Shown here in pieces: positions 19,201-27,711 of a DNA stretch of 33,886 nucleotides (its first letter is position 1; each line of letters starts with the position of its first letter). Source of the stretch: Candidatus Polarisedimenticola svalbardensis (lineage in GTDB: Bacteria > Acidobacteriota > Polarisedimenticolia > Polarisedimenticolales > Polarisedimenticolaceae); the NCBI GenBank assembly GCA_014764515.1, contig JACXWD010000036.1, forward strand, positions 1-33,886. Reading direction: 5' to 3'. The notes below the pieces were generated by a model that had not been told where the DNA came from, did not search any database, and worked only from the letters and a program-made list of their open reading frames with translations. The translations under genes and the position numbers were made by a program.

Positions 19201-19315
19201 TATCGTCGCCCAGTCCGTCAATGACGGTATAGGTTCGCACCGGCAGCTTCTCGGCCACAGCAGGGGCCGCGGCCAGTACCAGGACGACGAAAATCAGGAA
19301 GACGCACCTTTTCAC
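16226..19315 (-). CDS. Histidine kinase with periplasmic two-component propeller sensor
   Basis: The 1029-residue membrane kinase starts with a signal peptide (KRCVFLIFVVLVLAAAPAVA). A long periplasmic region (about 25-690) of Reg_prop repeats follows (SRGFVWLCTRQGLSRFDG, DGNLWIGHKGGLTRL, GTLWVGTTLGVARLT and others), enough for two seven-bladed propellers. A Y_Y_Y domain (about 690-765, MHYRYRLDGAEGEWSEL) and a membrane segment near 770-788 come next. The kinase core has His819 in AHEVRHPIFSLK, Asn933 in NLMENAQRH, then VADDGAGIPD and GKGTGLGLSIV. The H-box resembles the NtrB type, fitting the NtrC-type regulator beyond the peptide operon. Unlike Bacteroides HTCS proteins, it carries no fused receiver or AraC domain. 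The start is a GTG without a clear ribosome-binding site. The gene end overlaps the receiver gene by 41 bases. Confidence 0.9.
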   Translation of the reverse strand: MKRCVFLIFVVLVLAAAPAVAEKLPVRTYTVIDGLGDDSVRGILCDSRGFVWLCTRQGLSRFDGRSFTNYDVREGLTHPSLQDMLEVGDGTFLLQGRDGLVRFDPRSDSEQFEPIEPASDTPVDVNVMHRSRDGKIYVAGSSGLFVLLSENGSYRFRKIDLDLYPPGTPKERTAFAMEEDRDGNLWIGHKGGLTRLHPDGSTTRYGRSDGLPHDDVICLLEDRHGTLWVGTTLGVARLTRNPAVRIEAVPIDINDPWVHAMLESRDGSIWVAIDGVLAHILPDGRGGFVPPRVLTSAHGLPTTEIGAMAEDARGNLWLGTTSSGVWKVAQSGLVSWAESEGLVTPRIAALVEAKDGTVCALTGILPNHISCLAGDGFKLLKPNLPPGVGKGTWGWGQISFQDHAGEWWIATGQGLVRYPAVYDPFRLEQVRPKAVYTERDGLPGSYIFRLFEDSAHDIWIGLSTAEPPNLVRWERATGKFHPYMPQEGLPFNSQTGFVEDRHGAIWIGLYNGGVSRYRDGVFQQFGVEHGAPPGAGRGLHLDSKGRVWIAAAGGLGRIDEPGADVPLIRSYSMDDGLSSDLISCVTEDLEGRIYIGTSRGVDRLNPDTGSIRHFTTADGLPNSFVNAAMRDRHGRLWFGTLGGVARLTPGEDPAQAVPTVFITSLRIAGRPQPVSALGETAVELANMTAGSGPVEISFLAPGEGMHYRYRLDGAEGEWSELSDQRTVHLAGLASGVYNFQVLAVGQDGAECLSPASVRFTVVPPLWLRWWFLTLVVLAVAAAAVTAHRIRMAGVRRHAEALREAERMAAYGTMVASVAHEVRHPIFSLKIAAYVLMERLKGNRELDDQLRILDRETKRMSALMDDLLEFARPPELAPAETDPARLLHEAAEEFAVAHQGDSPAAVAFDIEDGIGRVNLDPARMLQVLINLMENAQRHAEGLTTITLAAEAQDGAVIIGVADDGAGIPDEIRPHIFEPFRTGGKGTGLGLSIVQRVVEDHGGSIRVGDNGGSGTVFRITIPCHLPESPER

Positions 19316-19399
19316 GTTTGATAATGATACGAGGGACCGTCTTCCTGATTCTCCCGCTATCCGATCTATTTGGTCGAGTATGGGCTTTGTTCGAGAAGG

Positions 19400-19942
19400 C
19401 TAGGGGCAGACCGTTCCTCCCCTGGCCGAGCCGGCACTGTCGGACCCTTTGGCGCCCTCCTCCTGGATCCTGTTCTCCACCGTCACCAGGTAGAAATACC
19501 CCTCGCCGGTTGCCGTTACATCCGTATCGGTAGCCGACGCTCCGGAAACCCCCTGCTGATGGCAAGCGCCATACCCTCCGGCAGCGCTTATCAGGTCCCG
19601 GTACAGGTTGTACGTTCCGGCCGATCGCTCCGGATCCCAGGCCAGGATGTCGGTGGATTCAAAACGCAGTCCCCGGACCTCTCCAGGAGGAAGGTAGGCC
19701 GAGCCGAAGCCGGAATTGATGTTGTAGGACGGGCCGGTCATCGGTGGACCGACCAGGCCCTCGCCCAGCGAGTCCAGCCGGATCTGGTAACTGGTGGAAG
19801 CCAAGACTGTCCCCTGGCTCGGGTGGCCACCGCTGTTGAAGACAGCCTCGTCCAACCGGTAGCTTGCGCTGGTCTGGGCAATCACGGTGGTGACGCCCAA
19901 CAGCAGCAGGCCAAGCGTTACAAGTATCCTTCGCCGGTTCAT
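19400..19942 (-). CDS. Small secreted protein with Cys-Pro C-terminal module
   Basis: The 180-residue product has a signal peptide (MNRRRILVTLGLLLLGVTTVIAQ). The next part, SYRLDEAVFNSGGHPSQGTV (residues about 27-46) and SYNINSGFGSAYLPPGEVRG, is a repeat-poor beta pattern seen in exported proteins next to large surface proteins. The last 90 residues match the end of the 1341-residue FG-GAP protein at 27708 in layout: LxFxxTxI, TYNLYRD, a central Cys, YFYLVTVEN, then S-x-G-x-x-R and a terminal VCP. The start overlaps the stop of the upstream 966-residue gene (ATGA at 19939-19942), so the two are translated together. It may be processed or anchored with that protein. Its function is unknown. 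Confidence 0.65.
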   Translation of the reverse strand: MNRRRILVTLGLLLLGVTTVIAQTSASYRLDEAVFNSGGHPSQGTVLASTSYQIRLDSLGEGLVGPPMTGPSYNINSGFGSAYLPPGEVRGLRFESTDILAWDPERSAGTYNLYRDLISAAGGYGACHQQGVSGASATDTDVTATGEGYFYLVTVENRIQEEGAKGSDSAGSARGGTVCP

Positions 19943-22839
19943 CGCATCATCACCAGGACCTGGATCGTTCCGGTCCCAGCTTCAAGCGGTTCCAGCGCTT
20001 TTCCTAGCACCGTACCCTGGGGCGCCGGATCGGCGGCCCGCATGGCATGACCTGCGGTGGGTGAAACGGTCAACAGGTCGCCGACTTCGATGGCGCCGTA
20101 ACCTGCATCCACCTTGCACGGCACGGTGCCGGACAGGGCGATGGCGGCGTGGGTCCGGCTGAAACGACTTTCCAGCTCGGCCCAAAGCCTGGCCTCTTCG
20201 CCATCGGCGCCGGCGGTCCGGGCGATCTCAAGAGCAGCAGCCATATCCGGATCTGCATCGGCGATCCGCCTTAGCCCGCTTCCCAGCAGGATGCCGGGTT
20301 CGGTGGAGACGATGCCGATTACCGCCGGATCGGCGGCGAGCCGGCCAAGGGCCATGTGACCGGGCTGATCACGATCGATCACCAGCACATCCCCCACCCC
20401 GACCGGCTCGCTCACCAGGTGGAACTCCGCCACATCCATGGCGGCAGGGCGGAAGGAGCCTGTAGCAAACACATTCCCCTGTTCGTCCACCCGGAATACT
20501 TCCGACGACAGCCCATTCCCGCCGTTCTTGTGCACCGAGAACCGGGAGCGATCGTTGGCGTCACGATCAAGAACGATCTCGAGGCCTGATTCCATGGTCT
20601 GGACTTCAGCAATCACCGAGGCAGGTTCTTCTTCCACCGATTCCCCATCGGTATCCACCGTTCCGCCGTACCAACCCTTGCTCAGAAATACCAGGACCTC
20701 CCCGGTGCCGGCCGTCAACTCGTCCATGGCGATCCCCAGGTACGGCCCGGGAACGTCCAGCCTCTGTGCATGACCCGGTGTTGTGCTGGTGGTCAGGTAA
20801 TCCCCCTTCAGGATCGGACCGTAGGATGCGTCCACCTTCACCGGCACACGGCCGACCAGGGCGACGGCAACATTTCCACGCTCCCAGGTGTCCAGCTCCA
20901 TTTCGAGATCGGACGCACGCTGTTCCAGGGAACGGCGCTGAGCCAACAGATCGGCGCTTTCATCATCGAGGGCCAGGATCTCGCCTTCGCCGGATTCGTC
21001 CAAAACCGTTTCGGATTCCGGGGGAAGAGCCGCCAGCCTCTCACCGATCTGTTCCAGTTCCTCCCAGACCGGGTAGGCATCGGCGGAAGGACCGCTGAGC
21101 AGAACCCCCGGCCGGGTGGTGACCACACCGGCAACAGCTCCGTCATACGCCCTGTAAGATTCACGAACACCTTCCGGACGATCGGGATCCAGAACCACCA
21201 CCGTACCGGCGGTCAGACCGGACGGGCCGAAAAACGTCTCCGCAAGATCACACGATCCGGACTGATGCAGGGATCCGTCGATCTCCAGGTTCCCCAGCTC
21301 GTCAATAACCGCTTCATTGTCGGTCCCGTTGGCGAACGCCCATCCGCTATCGATGTTGTCGGCAATGTTCCACCTGAAGCCGGAGGCGATGTTCCCGATG
21401 GTCCCACAGGTTATGGCGGAGACATCGTCCCATTGGATGAAGGCGCTGGTCGGTGACCCGGCATCGTAAAAATAAATCGCCTGATCCCCGTCGGCGCCTG
21501 CGGTTTCCTGGGCCTCCATCCGGATCACCTTGCTCAACGCCAGCTCGCCCCCGACTTCCACGTCGTCGCTGACGAACAGGTCATTACTAGCCTGTATATC
21601 CGCCCATATCGGAACGTTGGACCCTAGGCGATTGTAGGCGGCCGTGTTCAATCCAATACTTCCCGTCTGCAGTGGACCGGATATCGCAAGCTCATCGCTG
21701 ATCTCGAATCGGGTCTTGGAGTTATTCCATTGCAGGTTTTCGGCAAGCTGATCGAAATACAGGTAGTCGTTGTCACTACCTTGTCCCTGGCCAATGAGAA
21801 GGTCACCGTAGAATTGACCGGAGATCCCCGACGCGGCCGGGTCGACCCAATACGCCACATTGTCATCGTCCTCAAACCTGGTTGACCTGATGATAGCCGG
21901 AACCCGCAACTTGTGGCTGAACTCAAACTGGACGCTGGAATCGTTCCAGAACATCCGGGCGCCGGTGGGTGTGCCTTCATGGAAGTAGATACTGCTGTCG
22001 GCATCCGGTCCGTTTTGGTTCAGGTACAGATCGGAGCTGTTGACGTTCAGCCTTTGGACGTAGCTGGTTCCACTCACTTCGAGATCGCCGCCGGCCCGTA
22101 TGCGGCCCAATGCGTGGACACCGCCGTTCGTATAAAACCCTTCGGAACCAAAGGCCGTATAAGCCCAGACCCCGCTATCAGTATCGCTGAAAAATCCTCC
22201 AGCATTGCTGCCGGACGCATTGATGCCCCGGTCACCGTACCCGACTCTGGCGACGCCGGTATTGTCCGAGTCCTCAAACAATCCTCCACCGGAGGGCCCA
22301 CTCCCTTCAATTCCGTAAGTTAGGCTCGCCGTGGACTCCACTGAAAGTGTGCTCCGCTTGGTCTGGGCCGTGTAGGACGTGTCCAGGAAATCGGTGGGCG
22401 GTCTCCCATCCAGGTAGGCAGTGTTCAGGGAGTAGCCGGCTCCCCGCACCTGGGTTCGCGGCGCCAGAATTTCTGTTCCTACCTGAACCTCCAGCCATAC
22501 GTCCGGACGGATAAACGCCCCGCTGAAATATACGCTCCAGCTCTCCTGCATCCGAAAACCTGTCCCCAGGGCAACGTTGAACAGACCGCCGGTGACCATC
22601 ACCTGCCCGGTGCCGCCGGAGCCCGGATCCAGGTGTTCTTCCCCCCACGTGAGATCGCCCCCGGTCTCTGCGTTATATAGGCGGAACACCATATCGAACG
22701 ACCCGTCAAGCGGGTTGCCGGCAGCATCTCGTAGCACCCCCTGGTAATTCATATGCTCCGGCGGGATCTCCGCGTTGGTTACCCCGGAAAATACGGTGAT
22801 CAGGACCGCCAGAACAACAATCATCAACTCTCTTTTCAT
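19939..22839 (-). CDS. Large exported surface protein with two tail-fibre/chaperone-like repeat domains
   Basis: The 966-residue product has a signal peptide (KRELMIVVLAVLITVFSGVTNA). The first 150 residues, from MNYQGVLRDAAGNPLDGSFDM, resemble the N-terminal domain common in bacterial surface proteins with tail-fibre-like C-termini. A long region of short repeats follows (YLDGRPPTDFLDTSY, GSNAGGFFSDTDSGV). The C-terminal 430 residues contain two diverged copies of one domain, near 535-745 and 795-966. Each runs DLAE or DVAE, GVV(T/S)T(R/E)PG(V/I)LL, (V/I)AL(V/S)G(R/T)VP(V/C)KVDA, YG-I, GD-LT-S-T-GHA and AGTG. This motif set resembles intramolecular chaperone or peptidase G2-type ends of phage fibres, but catalytic residues cannot be assigned. 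AAGGAG precedes the ATG. It is divergent from the ECF sigma gene and coupled to the 180-residue gene. Confidence 0.7.
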   Translation of the reverse strand: MKRELMIVVLAVLITVFSGVTNAEIPPEHMNYQGVLRDAAGNPLDGSFDMVFRLYNAETGGDLTWGEEHLDPGSGGTGQVMVTGGLFNVALGTGFRMQESWSVYFSGAFIRPDVWLEVQVGTEILAPRTQVRGAGYSLNTAYLDGRPPTDFLDTSYTAQTKRSTLSVESTASLTYGIEGSGPSGGGLFEDSDNTGVARVGYGDRGINASGSNAGGFFSDTDSGVWAYTAFGSEGFYTNGGVHALGRIRAGGDLEVSGTSYVQRLNVNSSDLYLNQNGPDADSSIYFHEGTPTGARMFWNDSSVQFEFSHKLRVPAIIRSTRFEDDDNVAYWVDPAASGISGQFYGDLLIGQGQGSDNDYLYFDQLAENLQWNNSKTRFEISDELAISGPLQTGSIGLNTAAYNRLGSNVPIWADIQASNDLFVSDDVEVGGELALSKVIRMEAQETAGADGDQAIYFYDAGSPTSAFIQWDDVSAITCGTIGNIASGFRWNIADNIDSGWAFANGTDNEAVIDELGNLEIDGSLHQSGSCDLAETFFGPSGLTAGTVVVLDPDRPEGVRESYRAYDGAVAGVVTTRPGVLLSGPSADAYPVWEELEQIGERLAALPPESETVLDESGEGEILALDDESADLLAQRRSLEQRASDLEMELDTWERGNVAVALVGRVPVKVDASYGPILKGDYLTTSTTPGHAQRLDVPGPYLGIAMDELTAGTGEVLVFLSKGWYGGTVDTDGESVEEEPASVIAEVQTMESGLEIVLDRDANDRSRFSVHKNGGNGLSSEVFRVDEQGNVFATGSFRPAAMDVAEFHLVSEPVGVGDVLVIDRDQPGHMALGRLAADPAVIGIVSTEPGILLGSGLRRIADADPDMAAALEIARTAGADGEEARLWAELESRFSRTHAAIALSGTVPCKVDAGYGAIEVGDLLTVSPTAGHAMRAADPAPQGTVLGKALEPLEAGTGTIQVLVMMR

Positions 22840-22974
22840 GGCTCCGCTCCTTAGGTCCTGCCACCGGATTACGCGCTCTTCGGTCCGGCGGCTCCAACCA
22901 GTAAGGCGACAAAATTAAAAAAAGCGTGCCATTCGGACGAAAAAATCCTAAGTTACTTGGTGGGAAAGGTTTAC
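22840..22974. promoter_or_regulatory. Divergent control region between surface-protein operon and ECF sigma operon
   Basis: The 135 bases must hold both promoters. The strand toward the sigma gene has an A-rich patch (22913-22924) and GGGAAAGG as ribosome-binding site before ATG 22975. The other side has AAGGAG before 22839. I see no convincing -10/-35 pair. Confidence 0.4.
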
Positions 22975-23538
22975 ATGGTTGACCAGGACGTCACAGCGCT
23001 GCTGCACAGCCTGAAAGAGGGTGACCGGGACGCTCTGGACCGGCTGCTGCCCCTGGTTTACCAGGAGATGCGCGCCCTGGCCGCCCACCACATGAAACAG
23101 GAGCGCAGGGAACACACCCTCCAGCCGACCGCCCTGGTCCACGAGGCGTACCTTCGGCTCGTGAAGCGGGACAGCCCCAACTGGGAGAACCGGGCCCATT
23201 TCATGGGGGTCGCTTCCCAGGTGATCCGCCGCACCCTGGTGGAGCACGCCCGGGCGAGGAAGCGGGACAAGCGTGGAGGCGGCGCGATCAAGGTCACCCT
23301 GACCGAACAGGCTCTAAGCGGCCCGGCCATGGATCTCGATGTTCTCGCTCTGGACGAGGCATTGACCCGGCTGGGCCAGGAAGATGATACGGCCCAGCAG
23401 GTAGTGGAACTGCGGTTCTTCGGTGGCATGACCACGGAGGAAACCGCCAAGGTTCTCGGCCTCGCCGAACGGACCGTCCACCGGCGCTGGGCGTACGCCA
23501 AGGCCTGGTTGTTCCAGGAACTGAAGGCCGGCTCTTGA
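22975..23538 (+). CDS. ECF-type RNA polymerase sigma factor
   Basis: The 187-residue protein is an extracytoplasmic-function sigma factor of the group common in Acidobacteria and Planctomycetes. Region 2 covers about 8-90 (ALDRLLPLVYQEMRALAAHH, LVHEAYLRLV, NRAHFMGVASQVIRRTLVEH). Region 4 covers about 125-180 (QQVVELRFFGGMTTEETAKVLGLAERTVHRRW), a helix-turn-helix for the -35 element. GGGAAAGG lies five bases before ATG 22975; the TTG at 22957 would add six residues across it. No anti-sigma gene is present. Instead the next gene, overlapping by four bases, encodes a membrane Ser/Thr kinase, so control by phosphorylation is likely. Confidence 0.92.
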   Translation: MVDQDVTALLHSLKEGDRDALDRLLPLVYQEMRALAAHHMKQERREHTLQPTALVHEAYLRLVKRDSPNWENRAHFMGVASQVIRRTLVEHARARKRDKRGGGAIKVTLTEQALSGPAMDLDVLALDEALTRLGQEDDTAQQVVELRFFGGMTTEETAKVLGLAERTVHRRWAYAKAWLFQELKAGS

Positions 23539-26495
23539 GCACTCCCCGTTCGCAGCAGGTTCGGGAGATCTTCGAACAGACCCTGGACCTGCCGCCGGAA
23601 CAAAGACCCGCTTTTCTTGATGAAGCCTGCGCCGGCGACACGGCGCTGCGGGCCAAGGTGCAGGCCCTGCTGGACGCCCATGAAGAATCAGGCGACTTCC
23701 TCAGCCCTGGCTCCATCGGAGCCGCGCTGGGCGACATCGTCACCGGCGAAGAGGACACGCTGGTCGGCCGGACCATCGGGCGATACCGCATCCTGTCGTT
23801 GATCGACCGGGGCGGCATGGGCGCCGTCTACCGGGCGGAGCAGGATCGGCCCCGGCGCCAGGTGGCAGTGAAGCTGATCGACCGGGTGTTCGCGTCGGAG
23901 GAACTGCTGCGTCGGTTCGAGTTCGAGGCGGAAGTCCTGGGACGACTGCAGCACCCGTCCATCGCCCAGATCCTGGAAGCAGGCAGCACCGCCATGGGCG
24001 GCGGCAACCGGCCCTACTTCGCCATGGAACTGGTGGAAGGGTTGCCCCTGGATGAGTACGCATCCGAACACCAGCTATCCACCCGGGACCGGCTGGTGCT
24101 GATGATCCGGCTCTGCGAGGCGGTGCAGCACGCCCATCGCAGCGGTGTGATCCACCGGGACCTGAAACCGGCCAACATCCTGGTAACCGCCGATGGCGTC
24201 CCGAAGATCCTGGATTTCGGTGTGGCCCGGGTCAACGACCCGGACATGAAGTCGGGAGCGGCGCCTACCGCCGACGGCACGGTGATCGGAACCTTGCCGT
24301 ACATGAGCCCGGAACAGCTCCGGGGCACACCTGGCGATGTGGACACCCGCTCCGACGTCTACGCCCTGGGCGTGGTCTGCTACGAACTGCTCACCGGCAA
24401 CCTGCCGAGAGTATTGAAAGGTTTGTCGCTGGTGGAGGCGGCCGCAGCGGCATCAGACAGAACCGCGCTGCCTCTGGAGGCGCCGGGACAGACGTTCCCG
24501 ATGGACCTCAAGACCATCGTCGCCAAATCCCTGGAGGGCGATCCGGACCGGCGGTACGGCTCTGCTTCCGAATTCGCCGGTGACCTGAGACGGTTCCTGG
24601 ACCACCAGCCGATTGCGGCCCGGCCGGCCAGCGGGTTCTACCAGGTACGGAAACTGATGAGCCGTCACCGACTGGCCACCGGCCTCCTGGCTGCGCTGAT
24701 CGGAGTGCTGGCGGTATTCGGGATCGTCATGGGGGTGCAGGCCAACCGGATCGCCGAGGAGCGGGACCGGGCCGAGCTTGAAGCCGGTACGGCTCGACAG
24801 GTCTCGGAATATCTCCAGGATCTGTTCGTGGCGCCGGACCCGTGGTCGTCCGCAGGATCCGACCTGTCCGCCCGGGAACTGCTGGACCGGGGGCGGGAGA
24901 AGATCGACCAGGAACTGGACGGACAACCGGAGCTGAAGACCCGGATGCTGACGATCCTGGGGCGAACCTACCACGGCCTGGGGGACCAGGAAATTTCGGG
25001 TGAGCTGCTGGAAGAAGCGCTGGAGTTGTCGGCAGCCGACAATACCGTCGGCAGGATGGAAGCCTTGCGGGCGCTGTCCCGGTGGCACCGCAGCGAAGGC
25101 TCCAATGACCAGGCGATCGACACTGCCCGGCAGGCCCTGGCGCTGAGCGAATCGGAGTACGGACCGGACTCCACGGAAGCTGCAACCGATCTCGTTTACC
25201 TGGGCTCCGCCTTGAGGGATTCGGGAAGGCATGAAGAGGCCGGTCCTTACCTTGAGCGCTCCGCTGCGATTCGGGAACAGGTCCTGGGACCGGACCATCT
25301 GGCGCTGGGATGGTCGCTGTACCACCTGGGATGGCTGCGCCACAAGGAGGAACGGGACGAGGACGCCGACGCCCTGTACCGGCGCGCCTGCAGCATCATG
25401 GACAAAAACCTCGGTTCGGATAATCCGACCTACGCCGTCTGCCTCGGGGACTGGGCCAAGGTGCTGGCTACCATCGGAGAACTGGAACCTGCCCGGGAGA
25501 AACTGGAGCAGTCCCTGGCGATCCGGAACACCGTATTCCCGGAAGGCCACCCGGAGACGGCCAATGGCGTCACCGACCTGGGATACCTGCTGTGGCGGAT
25601 GGGCGATATCCCGGCAGCCGCCGAGCAGTACGAGACGGCGTATCGCATGCGGCTGGCCCTGTTCGGAGAATCTCATCCGGTGACCCTGGAATCGATGATG
25701 AGCATGGCGCTGGTCCACGAGCGTCAGAACCGGCCGGATGAAGCGGACCGGGTCGCCCGGGAACGAATGGAACTTGCACGGCAATATGACGGACCGGACG
25801 GTCCGGTGTTCATCAAGGGGTTGTACGGCTACGGTTCCCTGCTGGTCCGGATCGGCCGGTTCAACCAGGCCAGGGCGATCCACCGGGAACTGGTTGCTGT
25901 GCTGCCCATCGATACGGGTGATGCGAGAAGGGCCGCCGGAATCCGGTACTCCCTGGTATCCCTGCTGGTGGGACCCGGGGATGCGGAAGAGGCGCTACGA
26001 CTGATCGATGAAATCGAGACCGCGCTTTCCGACCGTCCAGAACTGCAATACCCGCCGAAAGCCGGTGTCGCGTTCTATGCCGGTCGGGCGTTGATGGAAC
26101 TGAATCGGGATCAGGAAGCGAGAACCCGCCTGGAAGCTGCCCTCGAAACCCAACTGGCCGAGACCGGTGAAGACCACCGCCGGGTGGCCGACTCGTCATG
26201 GCTCCTCGGCATGTGCCGCTGGCGGCTGGGAGACCGGGAAGCAGGCCTTACGGCCATGAACCGGGCCGCAGGGATCTACCAACGGATACAGGGCGAAGAC
26301 GGCCTGGAATATAACCTGTTCCAGGCCCAGCTGCTTGCAGGAGATGGCAAGGCCAACGAGGCGGAAACGGCCCTTGCGAAGGCGGTGACCGCCGGGCTGT
26401 CCTCATGGAAAGTGGAACTGCACCTGCGGCTTCATCCGTTGGGAAGCGACCCGGCTTTCCGGCGGCTGAAAGAGGTTGTGGCCCAACGCCTGTAA
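23535..26495 (+). CDS. Membrane Ser/Thr protein kinase with TPR sensor region
   Basis: The 986-residue protein starts at TTG 23535, overlapping the sigma-factor stop (TTGA). An N-terminal helical part (1-65) contains [20 protein letters not shown], typical of this kinase group. The kinase domain (about 82-355) has the Gly-rich loop [10 protein letters not shown], Lys113, HRDLKPAN at 207-214 and DFG at 227-229. It also has [10 protein letters not shown], so all catalytic residues are present. A membrane helix spans about 380-402. The remaining 580 residues are tetratricopeptide-like helices ([43 protein letters not shown]) on the other side of the membrane. The layout suggests a transmembrane receptor that phosphorylates the partner sigma factor. 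A start further in is possible but would lose the helical part. Confidence 0.92.
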   Translation: MSTPRSQQVREIFEQTLDLPPEQRPAFLDEACAGDTALRAKVQALLDAHEESGDFLSPGSIGAALGDIVTGEEDTLVGRTIGRYRILSLIDRGGMGAVYRAEQDRPRRQVAVKLIDRVFASEELLRRFEFEAEVLGRLQHPSIAQILEAGSTAMGGGNRPYFAMELVEGLPLDEYASEHQLSTRDRLVLMIRLCEAVQHAHRSGVIHRDLKPANILVTADGVPKILDFGVARVNDPDMKSGAAPTADGTVIGTLPYMSPEQLRGTPGDVDTRSDVYALGVVCYELLTGNLPRVLKGLSLVEAAAAASDRTALPLEAPGQTFPMDLKTIVAKSLEGDPDRRYGSASEFAGDLRRFLDHQPIAARPASGFYQVRKLMSRHRLATGLLAALIGVLAVFGIVMGVQANRIAEERDRAELEAGTARQVSEYLQDLFVAPDPWSSAGSDLSARELLDRGREKIDQELDGQPELKTRMLTILGRTYHGLGDQEISGELLEEALELSAADNTVGRMEALRALSRWHRSEGSNDQAIDTARQALALSESEYGPDSTEAATDLVYLGSALRDSGRHEEAGPYLERSAAIREQVLGPDHLALGWSLYHLGWLRHKEERDEDADALYRRACSIMDKNLGSDNPTYAVCLGDWAKVLATIGELEPAREKLEQSLAIRNTVFPEGHPETANGVTDLGYLLWRMGDIPAAAEQYETAYRMRLALFGESHPVTLESMMSMALVHERQNRPDEADRVARERMELARQYDGPDGPVFIKGLYGYGSLLVRIGRFNQARAIHRELVAVLPIDTGDARRAAGIRYSLVSLLVGPGDAEEALRLIDEIETALSDRPELQYPPKAGVAFYAGRALMELNRDQEARTRLEAALETQLAETGEDHRRVADSSWLLGMCRWRLGDREAGLTAMNRAAGIYQRIQGEDGLEYNLFQAQLLAGDGKANEAETALAKAVTAGLSSWKVELHLRLHPLGSDPAFRRLKEVVAQRL

Positions 26496-26526
26496 TCGTA
26501 CCCTTGATGCTCATCAAGGAGGCGTC

Positions 26527-27711
26527 GTGAACGATCCTGGACAGTCGGCCAAAGGCCTCGGCTTCTTCGAACGATACCTGACCCTGTGGGTGTTCCTGTG
26601 CATCATCATCGGCTGCGTCATGGGGGCCCAGGCGCCGGGAGTGGCCAAGTACCTGGACGGGCTGACCTTGAACGTCGGCGACGCCCCGGTGGTGTCGATC
26701 CCCATCGCCGTCTGCCTGTTCTTCATGATGTACCCGATCATGGTGAAGATCGATTTCACCGAGGTGCTCAGGGCCGGCAAAAACGTCAAGCCGGTGGGGC
26801 TGACCCTGGTGGTGAACTGGCTGATCAAGCCGTTCACCATGTACGGCATCGCACTGCTGTTCCTGGGCTACCTGTTCCAAGGACTGATCGGACCGGAAGC
26901 GACTGACCTGGTAAGGCTCCCCCTGGGGGTCGATCTGCTGCCTGGCGCCGAGTACGGCTCCGGCACCGTCGTCCTCCAGGATGGCATCCGGATGCTGGAG
27001 GTGCCTCTCTGGAGATCGTACCTGGCCGGCTGCATCCTGCTGGGGATCGCTCCGTGCACTGCGATGGTCCTGGTGTGGGGGTTCCTGGCCAAAGGGAACG
27101 ACGGCCACACCCTGGTGATGGTGGCGATCAACTCCCTGGTGATGCTGTTCCTGTACGGCCCCCTGGGCGGTTTCCTGCTGGGGGTCGGCCGTCTGCCGGT
27201 GCCGTGGGAGGCGCTGCTGCTCTCCATCGGGATCTACGTGGCGCTGCCGTTGGTGGCCGGGTTCATTACACGGAAGCTGCTGCTGAAGACCAAGGGCGAA
27301 GCCTGGTTCAACGACAAGTTCCTCCATGTCCTGACGCCGATCACAATCACCGCCCTGCTGTTGACCCTGATCCTGTTGTTCTCGTTCAAGGGTGAAGTGA
27401 TCCTGAACAACCCGTTGACGATCCTCTGGATCGCCATCCCGCTGTTCATCCAGACCGTCCTGATCTTCGGCCTGACCTGGTACGCGGCCAAGGCCCTCAA
27501 GCTCCCGTATGAAGACGCCGCCCCTTCCGCCATGATCGGCGCCTCGAACCATTTCGAGGTGGCCATCGCCACGGCGGTGATGCTGTTCGGGCTCAGCTCA
27601 GGGGCAGCTCTGGCTACCGTGGTCGGCGTCCTGATCGAGGTCCCGGTGATGCTGATGCTGGTGAAATGGTGTTTGCGGGGAAGGGCGATGTCACAAGGAT
27701 CCTTGAGCTAA
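26527..27711 (+). CDS. acr3: Acr3-family arsenite efflux permease
   Basis: The 394-residue membrane protein belongs to the Acr3 family, which exports arsenite (and in some members antimonite) with the proton gradient. About ten hydrophobic segments are visible. Key signatures are [21 protein letters not shown], and [16 protein letters not shown] with the conserved essential Cys177. A C-terminal block [18 protein letters not shown] is also typical. Start GTG 26527 has AAGGAGG five bases upstream. No arsR or arsC is nearby, so its arsenic context is incomplete. Its last codons overlap the convergent FG-GAP gene by four bases. The final 55 bases are repeated, in diverged form, at 31834-31974. 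Confidence 0.93.
   Translation: MNDPGQSAKGLGFFERYLTLWVFLCIIIGCVMGAQAPGVAKYLDGLTLNVGDAPVVSIPIAVCLFFMMYPIMVKIDFTEVLRAGKNVKPVGLTLVVNWLIKPFTMYGIALLFLGYLFQGLIGPEATDLVRLPLGVDLLPGAEYGSGTVVLQDGIRMLEVPLWRSYLAGCILLGIAPCTAMVLVWGFLAKGNDGHTLVMVAINSLVMLFLYGPLGGFLLGVGRLPVPWEALLLSIGIYVALPLVAGFITRKLLLKTKGEAWFNDKFLHVLTPITITALLLTLILLFSFKGEVILNNPLTILWIAIPLFIQTVLIFGLTWYAAKALKLPYEDAAPSAMIGASNHFEVAIATAVMLFGLSSGAALATVVGVLIEVPVMLMLVKWCLRGRAMSQGSLS
27625..27680 (+). repeat. 3' segment of acr3 with a diverged copy at 31834-31950
   Basis: The segment from GGCGTCCTGATCGAGG to GTGTTTGCGGGG, encoding [19 protein letters not shown], recurs about 4.2 kb away. The other copy has several synonymous changes and an expanded CTG-GTG/CTG-ATG tract. 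The two copies are in the same direction and bracket the FG-GAP gene. Confidence 0.85.

Noticed and set aside
22926-22945. Sigma-54 promoter toward the surface-protein gene (minus strand TGGCACGC)
   Set aside because: The -24 part matches, but the -12 position is an oligo-T without GC.
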